A stretch of DNA of 64,000 nt, from assembly GCF_050908995.1 (NCBI RefSeq), contig NC_135126.1, forward strand, positions 14,570,001 to 14,634,000. Direction: 5' to 3'. A program made the translations under genes and the position numbers. Under the pieces are notes generated by a model, which did not search any database, was not told where the DNA came from, and saw nothing but the letters and a program-made list of their open reading frames with translations. This DNA comes from Andrena cerasifolii (Eukaryota; Arthropoda; Insecta; Hymenoptera; Andrenidae). Below are positions 24,001 to 37,700 of this stretch, piece after piece (the stretch's first letter is position 1; every line of letters starts with the position of its first letter).

Positions 24001-27000
24001 TCACCCCATAGATATGATCCAGCAATTTAATTGCCATCTCTCACGCTCTTCGATATAAACGATACGTAGAACTATAAACTGTTGTAAAATAGACAGATTA
24101 ATGCGTCAAAATTCTTAATACATCTGCTTGAAGGCAAAACCCTCGTTTCCTTCCTCTTGGCACCAGTTAGATTTTATAATGCCGACGTTAGCAAAATATA
24201 AATTGCACAGGTGGATGTTGTAAACTAGAGAAATACATATTTGCGAATCGTGTAACATAACAATGAAGAATAATGAATTACTCTAATTACTCTTATTTTA
24301 TCTTATTATTTTATATATATATTTTTTATTTCTTTCTCTTATTTTTATCTTTCTACGTAGTAATGGTAATAATTTGGTATCTCTGTACGCTAAAGGGTTT
24401 CCCGTTAATAATAATAATAATAAATAATTAAGCGAAGGCGGAAAATGTTGGGAAACACAAGCATCGTAGATTTTGACACAAGTTTAATTTTCACAACAGT
24501 CCTAGGAAGTAAAAAGTGATTTGAACGCTAGCGAAGTTTGTAGATATTAATTTATTTCAGGATAATTCGATGGAGTGGGAAAATATTTGGAGTGAAACAT
24601 TATGCTACTTGGTTTCGCTAATACGCGGTGAAATGCCATACTCTACGACCGGCTAAAATTACAAGATAAGTATAATATGTTTTGTGGTCGTGGTAAGCGT
24701 TATTTCACTTTGAATAGTTGTTGTCACAAAGCCAGATCAAGATAACTGGTCTGTGTGGTTGTCAAGCAACTGACCTATCCAGTTCGCTCTGAAAAACGTT
24801 CCTTGCTACTCCTCGTAATGACATGTAAAACGATATCGCTTCTTGTTGTACCAGCCTAACAACACACTTGTTTGCCAAACTTTAAGGAGGCAACAATGGC
24901 AATGCTGACATCACAAAACACATTCGCGGTATGTAAATACAAACTTCTTCGTCGCAATAATATTCCGTAAAAAAATTTATTAATTCATTTATGCAATTCA
25001 TTAATTACAAACACACCCTTTCGCGGGTATAGTGAAACACCCTAAAAGTGTTAAATATCAAGAAACATCACACAATCGATACGCTCAGATTTTAATGAAA
25101 CTCTGTTCACGTGCAGAGCATCGAAACATATTAGACACGTATGTAGCTTTTCGTGGCTGCTCAAATTCATGTTTGCGGGGTGAAAATAGCCCTCGAAGTT
25201 GGGGATGAAAAACTTATTTTCCCAAATATTTTGGAAGCTCGTGGAGAGGAAAAAAATTGGAAATACAAAATTTGTTTGTCTCATTATAAGGAACCACATG
25301 ACGCACACGAATTTTTTGAAAAATCATAGGTGGCGCCAGTATAGCTCCCACGACCCCCTTTTTTAGAAATATATTTTTTGCAACCGTACGATCCTTTTTA
25401 ATACAAATTATCCGGCATAAAGAACTAAATAAATGGATACACAATTTTTCAAATTTTGCTAAATTATTTAGGAATGGCGTAAAAAAATATTAATTAAACG
25501 CAACCGCAGCGTCTCGTGGAGATATGAAGCAATGCCGTGTAACTAATTGAAAGACGTTCAACAATTGATTGGAAAAATGATTCTAAACAAAGAATTTTAT
25601 AAACGAAAATACAATTTTCGATATTCAGGAAAATATGTAAAACTTTTTACTCTATGGTGATAAAACATAAAAATTACCGCTTTCCATACTGGCAATACAC
25701 ACTAACACAAGGAATAAAGCATGCTTGTATTAAATTATGTAATTCATTTCTATGTAGGTCGTATAAAATACATTAAATTAGTACTTGAAAATCAGTTTCC
25801 GAAAAACCATGCATATTTACTTACAATAGCACGTATTATTCGTAATAATATGAATAATATTATTAACAATACATACGTGTTTTCTTAATAATATTCGATA
25901 ATACTGTCAATCGAATATTTCCCAATTACAAGTACATTCGTCTAATTAGTAAAGCTAATATTTGCCGAATATGCGAAGCCTACGTTTCGCATAAAACTAT
26001 GTATAAAAAAATGGGCGCACATTATTTAGAAATTTGAAATTGTAGGTTATCAGCTGTGAGATACGATCGTAAAAATCACCTTCGATTTTAATCGGTTCCC
26101 CAAAATGTACATTATTCGCCAGTTGAGAACGTGGACCACAATGCTGCAGTTATAGATCAGCAACGTCCTCGTGTACCCTCGGGCTGTAAAAATAACTACC
26201 GAAAGATGTTCAACTTCTTCAAAGTGGGGCCGTTATTTATCGCGACTGACCCCGGGATAATATCGAAACTTTGGATCCAATATATAGCGATCACAGAGCA
26301 TCTACCACTTTATTGCCCGAACCTGTCCGGGGGAAAAAAGTAGAGGGCAATTAAGCCGGAAACATACAAGTGGTTGAAAAAAAGTTAATGGAGTCCATGT
26401 TCCTTGAGATTGAAATTAAAGTGGTCTACGTTGCATCTTTTCGGGCCTGCACGAGCACTTCACGGGGAACACATCTGCAACATTGTACTCTTCGTGTAGA
26501 TTTTCAACGAAATTTATTACTCCGCGGATAAGGCCGAATTTATTTGCCAGGAAGTACGGGCGATATCGGGGCTGGCTCTGTTCTTTCCTGTTCACACGTT
26601 TGCACGCATTCGTTTATTAAATTGTTGCGCACTTGGTCATTTGTTAGCTTATGGAGATAAAAATGAGACACATACATTTGTGACAGACGTCTCTGAGCGC
26701 TGATACTTTCTCAGCTCTTTGGAATATTGAACATCCTAGCAAGCATTATGAACGACTGAATTCAAATGGCGAGGTAGTTGTCTTTAAGTTTGCAAGGATG
26801 GTTAAAATTTTGTAGTAATTTGATTAGTAATTATTATACAATATAATCCAATTATAATCTGATATTGGAGGAACCTTGAAACAAATTAAAACTTTCCTCG
26901 GTAATTAATTTCAATTTTAACTGGCAACAACTCTAGTGATTCTCACTTGTTGTAGTAACTTAGGCAATATTCTGTACGAATTATTCAGGATGAAGTTTTC

Positions 27001-27640
27001 CGAGTGCGAGTATCTAAATTATCGCAACATAAGAGACACTTTGCATATATGTAATAAAAAATGTCGATCCAACCGCGATAGTTTTTTCCACGACCTCGTT
27101 CTAGACAGTTGAATTTCTTTGGGTTGCAAAAGAAGCGCGAAAGATTGTTCGTAAATTGGTTCTTGTATAAGCGACAGCCGTTGAAATTAATTGAAAAATA
27201 TTGTAATATCATGTCGATTTAATATTGGACTAGTCACTCTCGACATAATTATTTTTCTACACAATCTGAGCTGTAATTCGTAGTACAATCAAATGCAGGA
27301 TGAACTTTCGTGCATAAATAAATACAAAATGTGTAGTTCAATTTTTTGTACCAACTTTGCTTCGGAGAAAATCACTCTTGAGGATTCGAATGACTCGTTA
27401 TTCTATTTAAGCTTTATCGGAAATTTTATTGCCCGAAATATCAGTGACAAAAATACTACATATTTAAATATACTTTATACGTATATTAAACAAACAGCTT
27501 AACATGATTGCTTTCCCAATCCCATCCCAAAGCTTTGCTAAACGTTCAATAAAAAATAACAGTGGTGTGATTGATTTAGTATTTAAAAAATATTCAATTG
27601 AACGCGAAGCAGAAACTGCCGAAAGTGAACTTCACATTTG
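21098..27640. other. AT-rich gene desert
   Basis: No supported exon. It holds a perfect 20-bp palindrome (22012-22031), a strong donor-like site CAAAAGG/GTAAGTGA near 22798, several degenerate TE-like fragments (22.0-22.25, 23.7-23.9, 25.15-25.45 kb) and a slightly GC-richer patch at 26.1-26.6 kb. All open frames are short and without recognisable domains. Confidence 0.4.
22012..22031. repeat. Perfect 20-bp palindrome
   Basis: TGACCACTGTACAGTGGTCA is its own reverse complement. It lies at the edge of a TE-like segment, and a related imperfect form (GACCACATTGTGGTC) occurs near 28116. Confidence 0.9.
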
Positions 27641-27669
27641 GGCACTAATTACAAAAGTGCCTATTTCGA

Positions 27670-27862
27670 GGGCGCCCCGATACCCCTCTTGCTTTTTTTA
27701 ACCCATTTTGTTGTGCCAATTTAATTAAAATTTTAAAAATATTCCCTTTTATTAGTATAAATTTAATAAAGATCAGTTTTGAAAAATAAGCGATTATTTC
27801 TCAAATTCCAGGGGAGGGGGCAACTGCCCCTTTTGCCTCCACCTCTGGGCGCCCATAGCCTA
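27670..27862. mobile_element. Possible MITE with GGGCGCCC ends
   Basis: GAGGGCGCCCC at the left and CTCTGGGCGCCCATAG at the right enclose about 180 bases ending in GGGGCAACTGCCCC...CCTCCACC. The right end resembles hAT-type termini of insect MITEs, but the left end matches only partly and no clean target duplication was found. Confidence 0.35.
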
Positions 27863-28750
27863 ATTTTAAGTGAGAAATTTGGAAATATTGAATTTACCAT
27901 CATTTCTCATATTTTTCAATACACACAAACGCAAAATTCTGAAATATTTTTCAGAACGAAAAATACATGACTTCGACCACTTCCGTAATCACCAGCATAA
28001 ACTAAAGGGATTTCTATGTAATTGTGTATAACGTGAAATCCAATAAATCTGACTGGATGATAAGACATCTAAATGCAAATTTTACCTACCATTCACTGGT
28101 CCCGGTATGGAAGACCTGGACCACATTGTGGTCAACAGAAGATCTGATTTCATATGATCTCATATAAATGTGTTGACTCGTTTCGCAACAATGTACACCT
28201 ATATGTACGTACATATGTAAACGGTACAGGCAGATAACCGCGATCCGTCGTGTATAGGTATCGTGAAATTCTTTTTGTGCATTCTACTTCAACGAATTAT
28301 ACAGTAGAATAGTTGATTGACCAGTATGCCACGAATCCTTAAAGTTCAACATATTTCATAGTTTGACTTGCTCGTTTAATGACTAATTTTATCTAGAGTT
28401 CGGTCTAGGGGGTGCAAGCAGGACAACTTAATCGACTTACTGAATCGAGGTGATCACTATTTACATCCAAAAAATTCCACTAAAGTGAATTATTTAAATG
28501 GATAAACAAACCCTTGATTTAAAATAAAAAAAAACAATGCGCAGTGCTCGGAATACAGAGCTTATTATACCATTTAATTTTTTCCTCTATCCTCCAGGAG
28601 TGATTAAAAAGAGAATCTTGTTTGAACTTCTTATTCGGAGCGAGTTAACCGAATGTGCTATTAGAAACAATCTCATTCAACACGATCGTCGCTAGTGGTA
28701 CGCATATGTACTTATGTAAATGCATGTATGCCAGTGCCCCGCCACCAAAT

Positions 28751-29127
28751 TTAGGTGGATTTCCTCCTGATTACAACGCAATTTTTGTTTGCTGCCCAAA
28801 TTCACTCTAAGGGGGTGAAATTAACCCCTGAAAATTCGGCTGTTTTCCGATTTTCAATTATAACTCGCGAGCTGTAAGAACTGTAAGTTACCAAATGATT
28901 CCTAATTAAAAGAAGTAACTTTTGTCTTGAAACTATTTTCTATCTCGTACAGATTGCGAGTTACAAAATAAAATCGGTAAATAGCCGAAGTTTCAAGGGT
29001 TACTTTCACCGCCTTAGAGTGAATTTGGGCAGCACACAAAATCTGCGTTGTAATCAGGAGGAAATCCCCTACATATTCACAAAGTTTCAGATTTTTTTGA
29101 ATTTCTGGGTTCAAGATCATCCCTTGT
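28751..29127. mobile_element. ACAAGGGAA fold-back MITE, copy C (left-truncated)
   Basis: It shares GGATTTCCTCCTGATTACAA, the paired segments GGGGGTGAAATTAACCCCTG and TTAGAGTGAATTTGGGCAGC, and the CCCTTGT right end with copies A and B. The left terminal repeat is missing. Confidence 0.75.
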
Positions 29128-30900
29128 CAAATTCGTGGTACATATTCGACACGCGTATACAACTAATGAAGGGAAACAAAAAAAACATTAGTAAAAGTGG
29201 ATTTAAAACCACAATGCTCCTGAGTTATAAAAATATTTTTATTTCTCGTAGGAGCTGCTGTTCAACACGCGTCTGAATGTATAATTAGCCCATTATTAAC
29301 TGAAAAATAGCTAATTTTTAATTTCTTTTTTAAAGCAATCGTGGCTTCAATGCATCGAAACTATTAATCAATATTGAGTATATAACAATGGACTTAAACT
29401 AGATGAGGGAGGGGGGGATGTTACGGGACAGATCCACCGTGTTCAGTTTATTTTTCACTAAGTTTATTATTTAAGTATTTGCTGAGACACTACTGTGCAT
29501 GAAGCATATTTGTTGTACACGCTGGAGGGTTGTTTCTTTCTAAAAGCACGCGCACCAGAAAATAAACATTTCTCGTTACTGTCCATTTATTTTGGATAAA
29601 AGCAAATTCCATTGTGTAAATACTAAAGAGTCCTGTTGAAACATTAAAAGAACATCTGTGCTGATAGCTGGATGCTAATGTACCAGAATTTTCTTCTACG
29701 CACCCATAAATCTTATGAAAATTATTTTACGAATTGTGCAGTTTGAATACTGATAAGTACAGACACCAATAATGGAAAAATGATTTATAATTTAAAAATG
29801 GTTCGACACTTTTCTGGTCACTTTGATAAGTACTATACGCGTTGAAAGTTTGCACCACGAAACTAGGAGAGCTTGATCGGGTTGATTAAGCCTTAACGCT
29901 CCTATTAAACCTGCGTAAAGTTTGCCCCAAAAAAGTCATGTAACGTTAAAAACACCGATCGAAACGATACCTCGCCAAAAAACGATACCTCGAGGAAGCC
30001 ACGCCGCGGCTGTTTTTACCCCTTGTATCGTTTTGCTTCCCTGAACAATCGCTTCGCACGTTTCTTTCTCGGGGCATGCCTACTGCGAATACGATCCTCA
30101 CAAAATCCCCGGCCTTTCTCACTGTCATGCAACGAAAGAGGTTCCGCATCACACGAATAACTCGCGCGCGTGCATCGATCGCATGTGAGTTTCCCCATTC
30201 GATGTATGTATTCCCTCGCGCAGAATTAGAGCGCGGGAAATTCTTTTCTGGCAACATTCTCGAGCTTGTGAGAAACAAATCGTACATCGAGTCTGTGGAA
30301 ATTTCCTTAATAAATGTAAGGTGTATTAAATTACGACATCACAGTCATGACTTAACGAAAAACACATTGCAGAAAATATGTAAGTAACAGATTCTGCTCT
30401 CCAAAGGGGTGATTAATACTTTCGCTAACATTTGGCAGAAATCTGTCCACGTTGAATCTAAAAGTAACGAGGAAATCCCCAGGAATAACACAATTTATTA
30501 CTCCGCTAAAAATCCATGCACCCCGCAACTTGCCTGCAATTTTTAATTCCTATTAAATCGCACTCGTATTACGAACGCACCGTTTACTTCAGCAGAGCCA
30601 CTTTATCCCTTTGATTTGCTCGATACCCCGCGACTGATCATTTAATCAATTCTTCAAGCAAATGAGATAAGTACTCCAACCTTGTTGTATTCCGTATTTT
30701 TCGTATTACTTTCATTTTATTAAATAACTTTATACAAATAACGGAAACTAAGACGATTACAGATAAATACTAGATTATAGATTCAGAACTAGATTCTCGT
30801 GTCCAGACTATTCGGACTGAAGTGCTCAAGTGCTTCTGACTGGAAGAATTGCGTGTAATATATATATGTACGGTTTTCGGCAAGCTGAAAAGTGGGGGTT
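29128..30900. other. Mostly AT-rich DNA with a small GC island at 29.95-30.29 kb
   Basis: The small island is open on both strands (minus frame 30287-29946, 113 codons, Arg-rich), but neither frame is recognised as protein. Otherwise nothing was seen. Confidence 0.3.
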
Positions 30901-32230
30901 GTCCTGAGTTTAACGGTCGTTAAGGGATGAGGCATAGAGATCGAGGTTCAAGGATGAGTAATAGGGTACGGATAAGGTCATAAGAGAAGGACTTCAGGAT
31001 GCTTACTATTGCTATCTGGAAAACTAACGCGCTGACTAATACTTTATATAGATTTAAATGACGTTGGTATACAACAACCTTTTCGAGTGTGTACACGAAA
31101 ACTGAAGCTGGCTGGATCGCCGCTGGGGTCACGGAAAAAGAAAGGCAGGCAAAGCACGCGCGGTGCGACATCCTTGGCGCGGTGTTTCGGAAAGTCATCA
31201 TTTCCACGGAGGTTCCTCGCGTCTGACGGCGGTCGCCGTTTTTGGAAGCGACGCTTTCACGTGCGGAACGTCGCTTGTAAGGCTGAATGGCGCGTATACC
31301 GTGGGGAGGAACCACGGGGAGTTGGCTGGCGAAGAAGGAGAAGGTGGAGGATGAGGAGGGAAAAAATAAATACCGCGAAAAAAGCTGATCACGATGAGAC
31401 GCTGCACCGTTACTGATTACATAGGATGCATTGGTGCCCTTGATGGTAACAATGTAACACGACGTATTCATAGCGATGCACACCTTCGTAGGGCACAGCG
31501 GTTGGGCGTGCGTGGTGTGCGTCGGTTCGTGGTGTTGATACCCGCGCGCACGAGGATCGGTCCGGCCGGGCCGCGAGCGTGCACGCTGAGAAGCGTGCAG
31601 AACGATGAGAACGGACCGGGCGGGAGTGGGAAAGGGACAGCGTGATATGCACGTACGACGTACGGTCACCCTACGATCGACTCACGGGAGTAAAGGTTTT
31701 ACCGATGGGTAGCCCATACACGCAGAGACCAGCATATAGGCAGAGGTTCCCACACTGCAGGCCATGATTTATTGGCTTGCCACCCGCCAGACCTGCTGTC
31801 ATCATCGTCCCATGGTTGGTCCAAGATACAGCGAAGCGTACCGTATATAACTTCCCTTTCTGTACGATCTTCGCGCCATATCGGCTCCTTCTTTCCTCGC
31901 GCCCCGACGAAACAGGAAGGCCCCCGTTTGATGCCGCTCTACAACCGTCCCATCCGCCTTGTTTTACCTTATGCAGGCACCGATACCCACCGATACTCGC
32001 CGCTCACCACGCCGACTAATAATTAGCTCTTTCTTATCTATGCCACGGGCATTATCTTCGGCGCAGGTAGCGCACGGCTCGCCTCAGCTTTTTCCCTTCA
32101 CCGCTTTCCGCGGGGGCAACGCTTTTCTTTTGGGCGACGGCGACCTGGCTCGGTCATTTGGTTTGGGAATGATCTTGACGCGGCGTTTGGAAAATCGGCT
32201 GGAGTGGTTTCTTTTTTATGCGAAGGCTTG
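30900..32230. other. CpG-rich island upstream of nord
   Basis: GC- and CpG-rich, with an unusually long minus-strand open stretch (249 codons, 31669-30920) of mixed, non-conserved look. Purine-rich plus strand at 31310-31370. It lies 2.6-3.9 kb upstream of the nord coding start, so an enhancer, promoter or untranslated exon is a fair guess. Confidence 0.3.
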
Positions 32231-34100
32231 AGGGGGTTGGATTAGCATATCGAATGAACTTACGGTGGTTGTAAATGATATTTACAATTAGTGGTGCAGC
32301 GGAGTATGCTGCGTGGAGTATCGAAATCTGATAGCGCATGTGCATTATTCAATGTGGATATTCTGGGAAAGAGATGGAATGCTTGCAGGCATATTAAACA
32401 CTAATGGAACATGCTCGAGTCTTATATGGGCACTTTGGCTTCCTTTATGTTTCACGCGTTGTACTACAGCTATCTACTATTATGTACGTGTAGATATATT
32501 TTAATCAATTCAAAGGGTTCGAGTGTTGCTTCCAAACGATTCGAGTTTCACTAAATTGCAAATACTTATAAGTAAGCTTCTGAAAATTCTGCTGATTGAT
32601 ATTTAATGTAACTATTTGCGACAGTTTGTTACCTCTACTCTTCTTCGCGCGTGAAAATTATTATGTGTGACGTTGCTGGTAACGGACGTTCTTGTGCTGA
32701 ATGAAGAGAAACAATCAGACACAGTCTGATCATAGAGAGTCAACTGACCTACTCTACTTATCGGCCATTCAATACCGTAATGCATATACTTGGGCCTATA
32801 ATTTACCTATATATTTATACAATATATTTTCTATTTATTTATGCAAATAAGCAAGATCGCGTAAATGATTACTCAGGTATTTATATAATTTCGTGCAATT
32901 CTTTCTATCCTGCTTTTGCAAAAATCATTGGATTTTAGCCAGAGGGTTACATAATGGCACCTTTGTCACCACTTTTCATCTCACGTCCTCATCTTCTGGT
33001 CTGTCATCTTTATCTCTTTCACGTACAAGTAATCTTGGGGACCTTTGGGTAGAAATGAATTGAACCAGGTAATAGTTGGTGAATACAGTGGATTACTCAA
33101 AGCCTTGTAATTTTTATATCGTTTCGTTTGCAATATTGTTTGCATCTCGTGTCGACATAATGAAGTAAAACTCGTGATCAAAGGTCCATAGTTATCCATA
33201 GTGGGTAGTATTCTTTCGTTTCTAGTTCCCAGTGTGTTATAAGGATTTCGTAATGATTACAATAATGTAGTGATTCATTTTTCTGCTAATAAGGAAGAAT
33301 TAAGCAGGCACTTATACTTCGCTTATTAGTTGGCAACTGGCAGTTCGACAATGCATATTTTTTAAATGGCTAATGAGTTGAATTCGGTTTCAGTTCTTCC
33401 ACAAGTACAATTGCGTTTTGTTTAACAGTAGTCAGCGAAGTGTCTTTATTCAGCTCCACAGGTCCTCAGGATCGTAGTTCCCTAGTCACATGATTTTAAC
33501 TTACACTTTAATTTTTTCATCTTAACCATATTTCTAATATATGCAAGACGTTTTAAAAACAGAGGTGAAAGTATTTAGAGATATATTGAGAAAAATTTCA
33601 ATCAATATAGATCCAAAAATCAGCCTTGTCGACGATACAAAAAATCAGTTTATTTGATACATTTGCTATATTTATTAATATTCCCCCTATTGTTCCTCTC
33701 CACAGAGATGCGCAAAAACTGGAGTCCATTTGTTTCGACGAATTCGCAACATAAATCGAGTATATTTTATTTCAAAACAAACGCAGGTAGTTCTCCGACA
33801 CGCCTATTCAAACCAAAAGCAGCTACATAGGATACCTTTCCTAGAATACCGAATTAAAAAATCAGATTCGAAACAAAACACCCGCTTTTATTTTAAGACA
33901 TCTCTCTAAACATCAAATTATGGGCCTACAAATGTTGACGACCCATCTTCAATTAATTTTCGCTAGTAGTGATGGTCCCGAAAACACCGGACCATTTTTT
34001 TTCAACTCATCCTAAACCATCCTGCTGGAGCACACTCATTTGCCACTTCTATCTCAAACCTCGCACCACATGATCGAAGGAAACCCTCTACTTACGCCGC
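32231..34100. other. AT-rich DNA with no supported gene
   Basis: No reading frame, repeat or regulatory site of note was recognised. Confidence 0.4.
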
Positions 34101-34619
34101 TGCCCATACCACGCAAATGAACGTATACCGCACCCGTCTTTATCACCTCGTCACACAGTCCCAGAAAAAAGACCCGGTCACAGTGACCCGACCGTGTCCC
34201 CAAAAACGAACGAAACCGTGCGGCAATCACCGCGAAATCAGGAGTAAACAGCGACGAGCAGCGAAAAGGCGAAAACTGGCCGACAAGCTACCCCTGTCCG
34301 CTCGGCCCAGTCCACGGACTTCCTCTTAATCGGAAGAGACAAGTGAACGGTGGTCCCCAAGCGGAACAGTTGGTTATCCAAAAATTCCCTCGAATCAGGG
34401 TCACCCACGTACACGCACACGTGCCCGTGCGACGTGCATGCACGGCAAAACGTAACACGAGTGGTACGGTTTGATCGGCCGTGGGGGACGCGGCAGGGTT
34501 GAGAGTAAGGGAAAGGCGGCAGGAGCGCGGAGAGGACGGGGGAGGGTTCCTTCCAGAAGATGGGGCAAACACGAAGTCGCCTCGGTAGGACGCGTAGAGG
34601 GGTTATTTCGTTTCGTCTC

Positions 34620-34621
34620 AG
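34620..34621 (+). promoter_or_regulatory. Candidate 5' UTR splice acceptor of nord
   Basis: A pyrimidine-rich tract (TTATTTCGTTTCGTCTCAG) ends at 34621, 168 bases before the signal-peptide ATG. If used, nord has one or more untranslated exons upstream, possibly in one of the CpG-rich islands at 30.9-32.2 kb or further left. Confidence 0.3.
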
Positions 34622-34789
34622 CGTGGTTTCCCAAGCGGCAGGCCTCTCTCGCTGACTGGCATCGTCTACCGTCCACGGCACACAGTCGAACTCGTTCGCC
34701 ACTGGATGACAGACGTCGCGGCGTCGCCGTCGGTCCTTCGCTCCCTCCGTGGCCCTATCTCTCGTCATTGCCGTGGAAAATCGGCCGTC

Positions 34790-37700
34790 ATGCTCCGTCA
34801 CGCCTTCCAAGCCGGTATCCTCGTCGTATTTGTGTCAGTGTACGGGCCCAACGGGGTCGCCGGCTGCGCTTTCTGCGAGAGGCTGTCGCACCGGCAGCCG
34901 CAACAGCAACAGGGGCACAGGACGATCAGCAGCCCGAGGCCGTTCGGCGCCGAAAAACCGACCAGGGTGCAAGAGTTCAACAGGACCGGCGTCCTCCACC
35001 CCGAGTACCTGATACCAGCCACCATTCCACCTGGCAACGTATCTCAGTGAGTATATACCAGCCACCCCCATCCTGTTCCACGTATCGCCTCCGCCAGTTA
35101 GAGATAAACCGCGGTTCATTAATCGACAACGAACATCTACTCAACATTCTCCCAACTCAGGCTGTATATGTTGTAATTTTTCTTAACCCCTGGCTGTGCT
35201 ATTTCGGTGGGGTGTTTTATGTAAATTGCAGTATCGTATGTCACTAGAATTTTTTGGCACGGCTATAGTTTCATGTCTGAAGGGTACGTTTGCAGAAATA
35301 TTTATTGCGTTAAGCGAGATTGGTGAATTGTTAGAATCGAAGGAAATAGAAATTGGCGTGTATTGGAGGCTCGTTATTTTCCTTTCCTTCTGGTCAGCGG
35401 CGTCTTATTGCTCTTTGCGTGACATGAATTATTTTGCACTGAGCTAACGCACGGGAATGTTGCACGTTCTTCCATTCGCAGTGCCAGGCAATATAATAGA
35501 AATGCAGATACCTGTAGATTACATTCCAGAGGACTTATTACGTCTGAGTATCGAGGCACAGTAGAATGAGCAATGTACCTTAGAAACCACCGGTTCGATT
35601 ACATAACTACCATTTTCGCGCGAAGGGACAATTTGTAAGTCGAACCTCTGAAGAATATCATTGCCTCGTTGAAACCAGAGCCGTTCACCTAGCGAAATAT
35701 TTCGCATTTCTAATGGAGAGAAAGATAGGCACGAGAGTATCTGTTAACTGAAAACGTTTCAGTGGATTTTGGGTTGAGTTTTGGTAAAGTTTCGCTTCAA
35801 AATCGTGTCTTCGCCTCGATTAGATAGAGTTTGTTTCTCAACTTTAATGGATGGGTAGTAAAGTAGAATTTTCTCCACAGAAGGAAATTGCAGATGGTTC
35901 GATCTAAAATTAAACAAAACGTAAGAAGGGTGCGTTCACTTTTCGCCGACCTATAGAAACAATTCGCGCGAATTTCGTTTGTGCCACACAGCTTGTTTAC
36001 CATGCACGTGTACCAGAGCCCCATGGAGGTTCGAACGTTTACAGGAACGTCACGCACCCCGTACTGTGTTTCATCAACCATAGCGCAGATTTTACAAATG
36101 CAATTTGATTCACTTTCCTCGCCGATGATAAAATCCCCCACACGTCGCCTGCACCGCTGAACAAAGCACTACCTGCGCGCATTTCTTCAGGAGTATATCT
36201 TTCTCGAGAATGTTTACTTTAAAAGTGCATTTACTTCGTTTCAAACGCAGCTCCCTTGGCGGTAGATTAAACATTATTTTGTAAGCCACGTATTCGGATG
36301 CAAGCATTAACTAATTTACAAAAGACAGCGTGGTATATTTAATAGATTTGTGCTGTTAACATTTTTAAGAGTAGAATTTTACAAGTTCTGTAGAATAATT
36401 ATTCATAATTCAATTTTTTTTAGAGAAGTGCATTTTGTTAGACAGTGCAGACACGTTTTCTATGATAGTGTACTAATGATCTAGATTTCTCGTAATCAGT
36501 TAATAGGCCAATTAAGGTCTTCGCCAAGGTATCAGTTCCGTGACGGTTCAGTGTCGTCAGTGGAAGTGGTAAAATATATCGTTTCCCTGCTTTGGAATGG
36601 AACAATTCAAACTTGTCCGTGTCAGTTACTAAAATCGAAATAAGGGGACCATTGATAGCGAGGATACTGAATCGTCACGGAGCTGATATCTGTGCGTACA
36701 GCTTTGGTAGATATTTGAAAACTTGTTACAACGACATTGTCATCAGACTCTTTGCTATCTCGTGGTAGGTCCACGACACTTAATGGTCCGATGCGTCGCG
36801 ACGCTACGCGCCATAAAGTTTTACTATCAGATGGTTTCCACGAAACTCATACAGGAGTCAAATTGCACAATTGCGTGAAACATTCAGACACTGAACTGCG
36901 TTAAACTTGAACTTTGGGGATACATATATTTAACCCTTTGGCGGGTGTGCGATTCTGGTTAGTTCTACTTTGCATTATTCTGAAAATGTAAAAAGCAGAG
37001 TCCTTTGAGGAGTAGAAAGCTACAAGCAAAGTACAACAATACCGTCGGCTACTATACAATCAAAACGTATTGCACGTAATATTGTGTACATAGATGAGAA
37101 TAATTTTTAATTGTTTGTTACGTATAATATTGTTTCTGTTATTAATTTCTTATTACCAGTATCATAATTTTAAACATATAATCTAATAATACATTGCATA
37201 TCAATGCGATCCAATTATTATAATATAATTATGGAAATATAATATAATATAATTATAATATTATTATATATATTAATAAACACGATGCAAATAAACTGGG
37301 GAATGGGGATAAAATATTGATAGAAATCATTTAGGACAAGAAGAGACTCTTGATAAACGTAGAAAGCTAATGATTGTTTTATTAATTTCATTGATCAGTT
37401 GTTTTCATTTTTCTATCAAAAGTAAGAAGTAAATGTATTTAGCAGAACGGTTAAAAATTAATTAAAAATACCATGATTATATATTTATTCTCAGTCTCAT
37501 TAACTGCTGTAATAATAAAAAAAAAATTGGAAGGTTATTAATTGACACGAGGGCAGACAGGTTTTGTAAAGTACAAATACTCTTTACCTATATTATTTAA
37601 GTACCTGCGTTCAGTATTAATAATTTCTCAAAGTACATAGTAAGTTATTAAGATTCCTAAGAAAGATAAAATTAAGAAGTTAATGGGAACATAAGATAAC

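Noticed and set aside
30920..31669. 249-codon minus-strand open frame
   Set aside because: The longest uninterrupted frame in the left half besides shadows, but it has no recognisable domain, lies in a CpG island that is open on both strands, and its composition (Ser/Arg/Pro-rich) looks non-coding.
34238..34810. 190-codon minus frame
   Set aside because: Antisense to the GC-rich 5' part of nord, with no recognisable protein features.
34471..35247. 258-codon frame overlapping nord exon 1
   Set aside because: The same bases encode the nord signal peptide and N-terminus in another frame with correct splice sites; this frame is a GC-rich shadow.
36528..36690. Hairpin as a conventional microRNA precursor
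   Set aside because: The 107-base loop is far larger than usual, and I saw no match to insect microRNAs that I can recall. Reported only as a structural finding.
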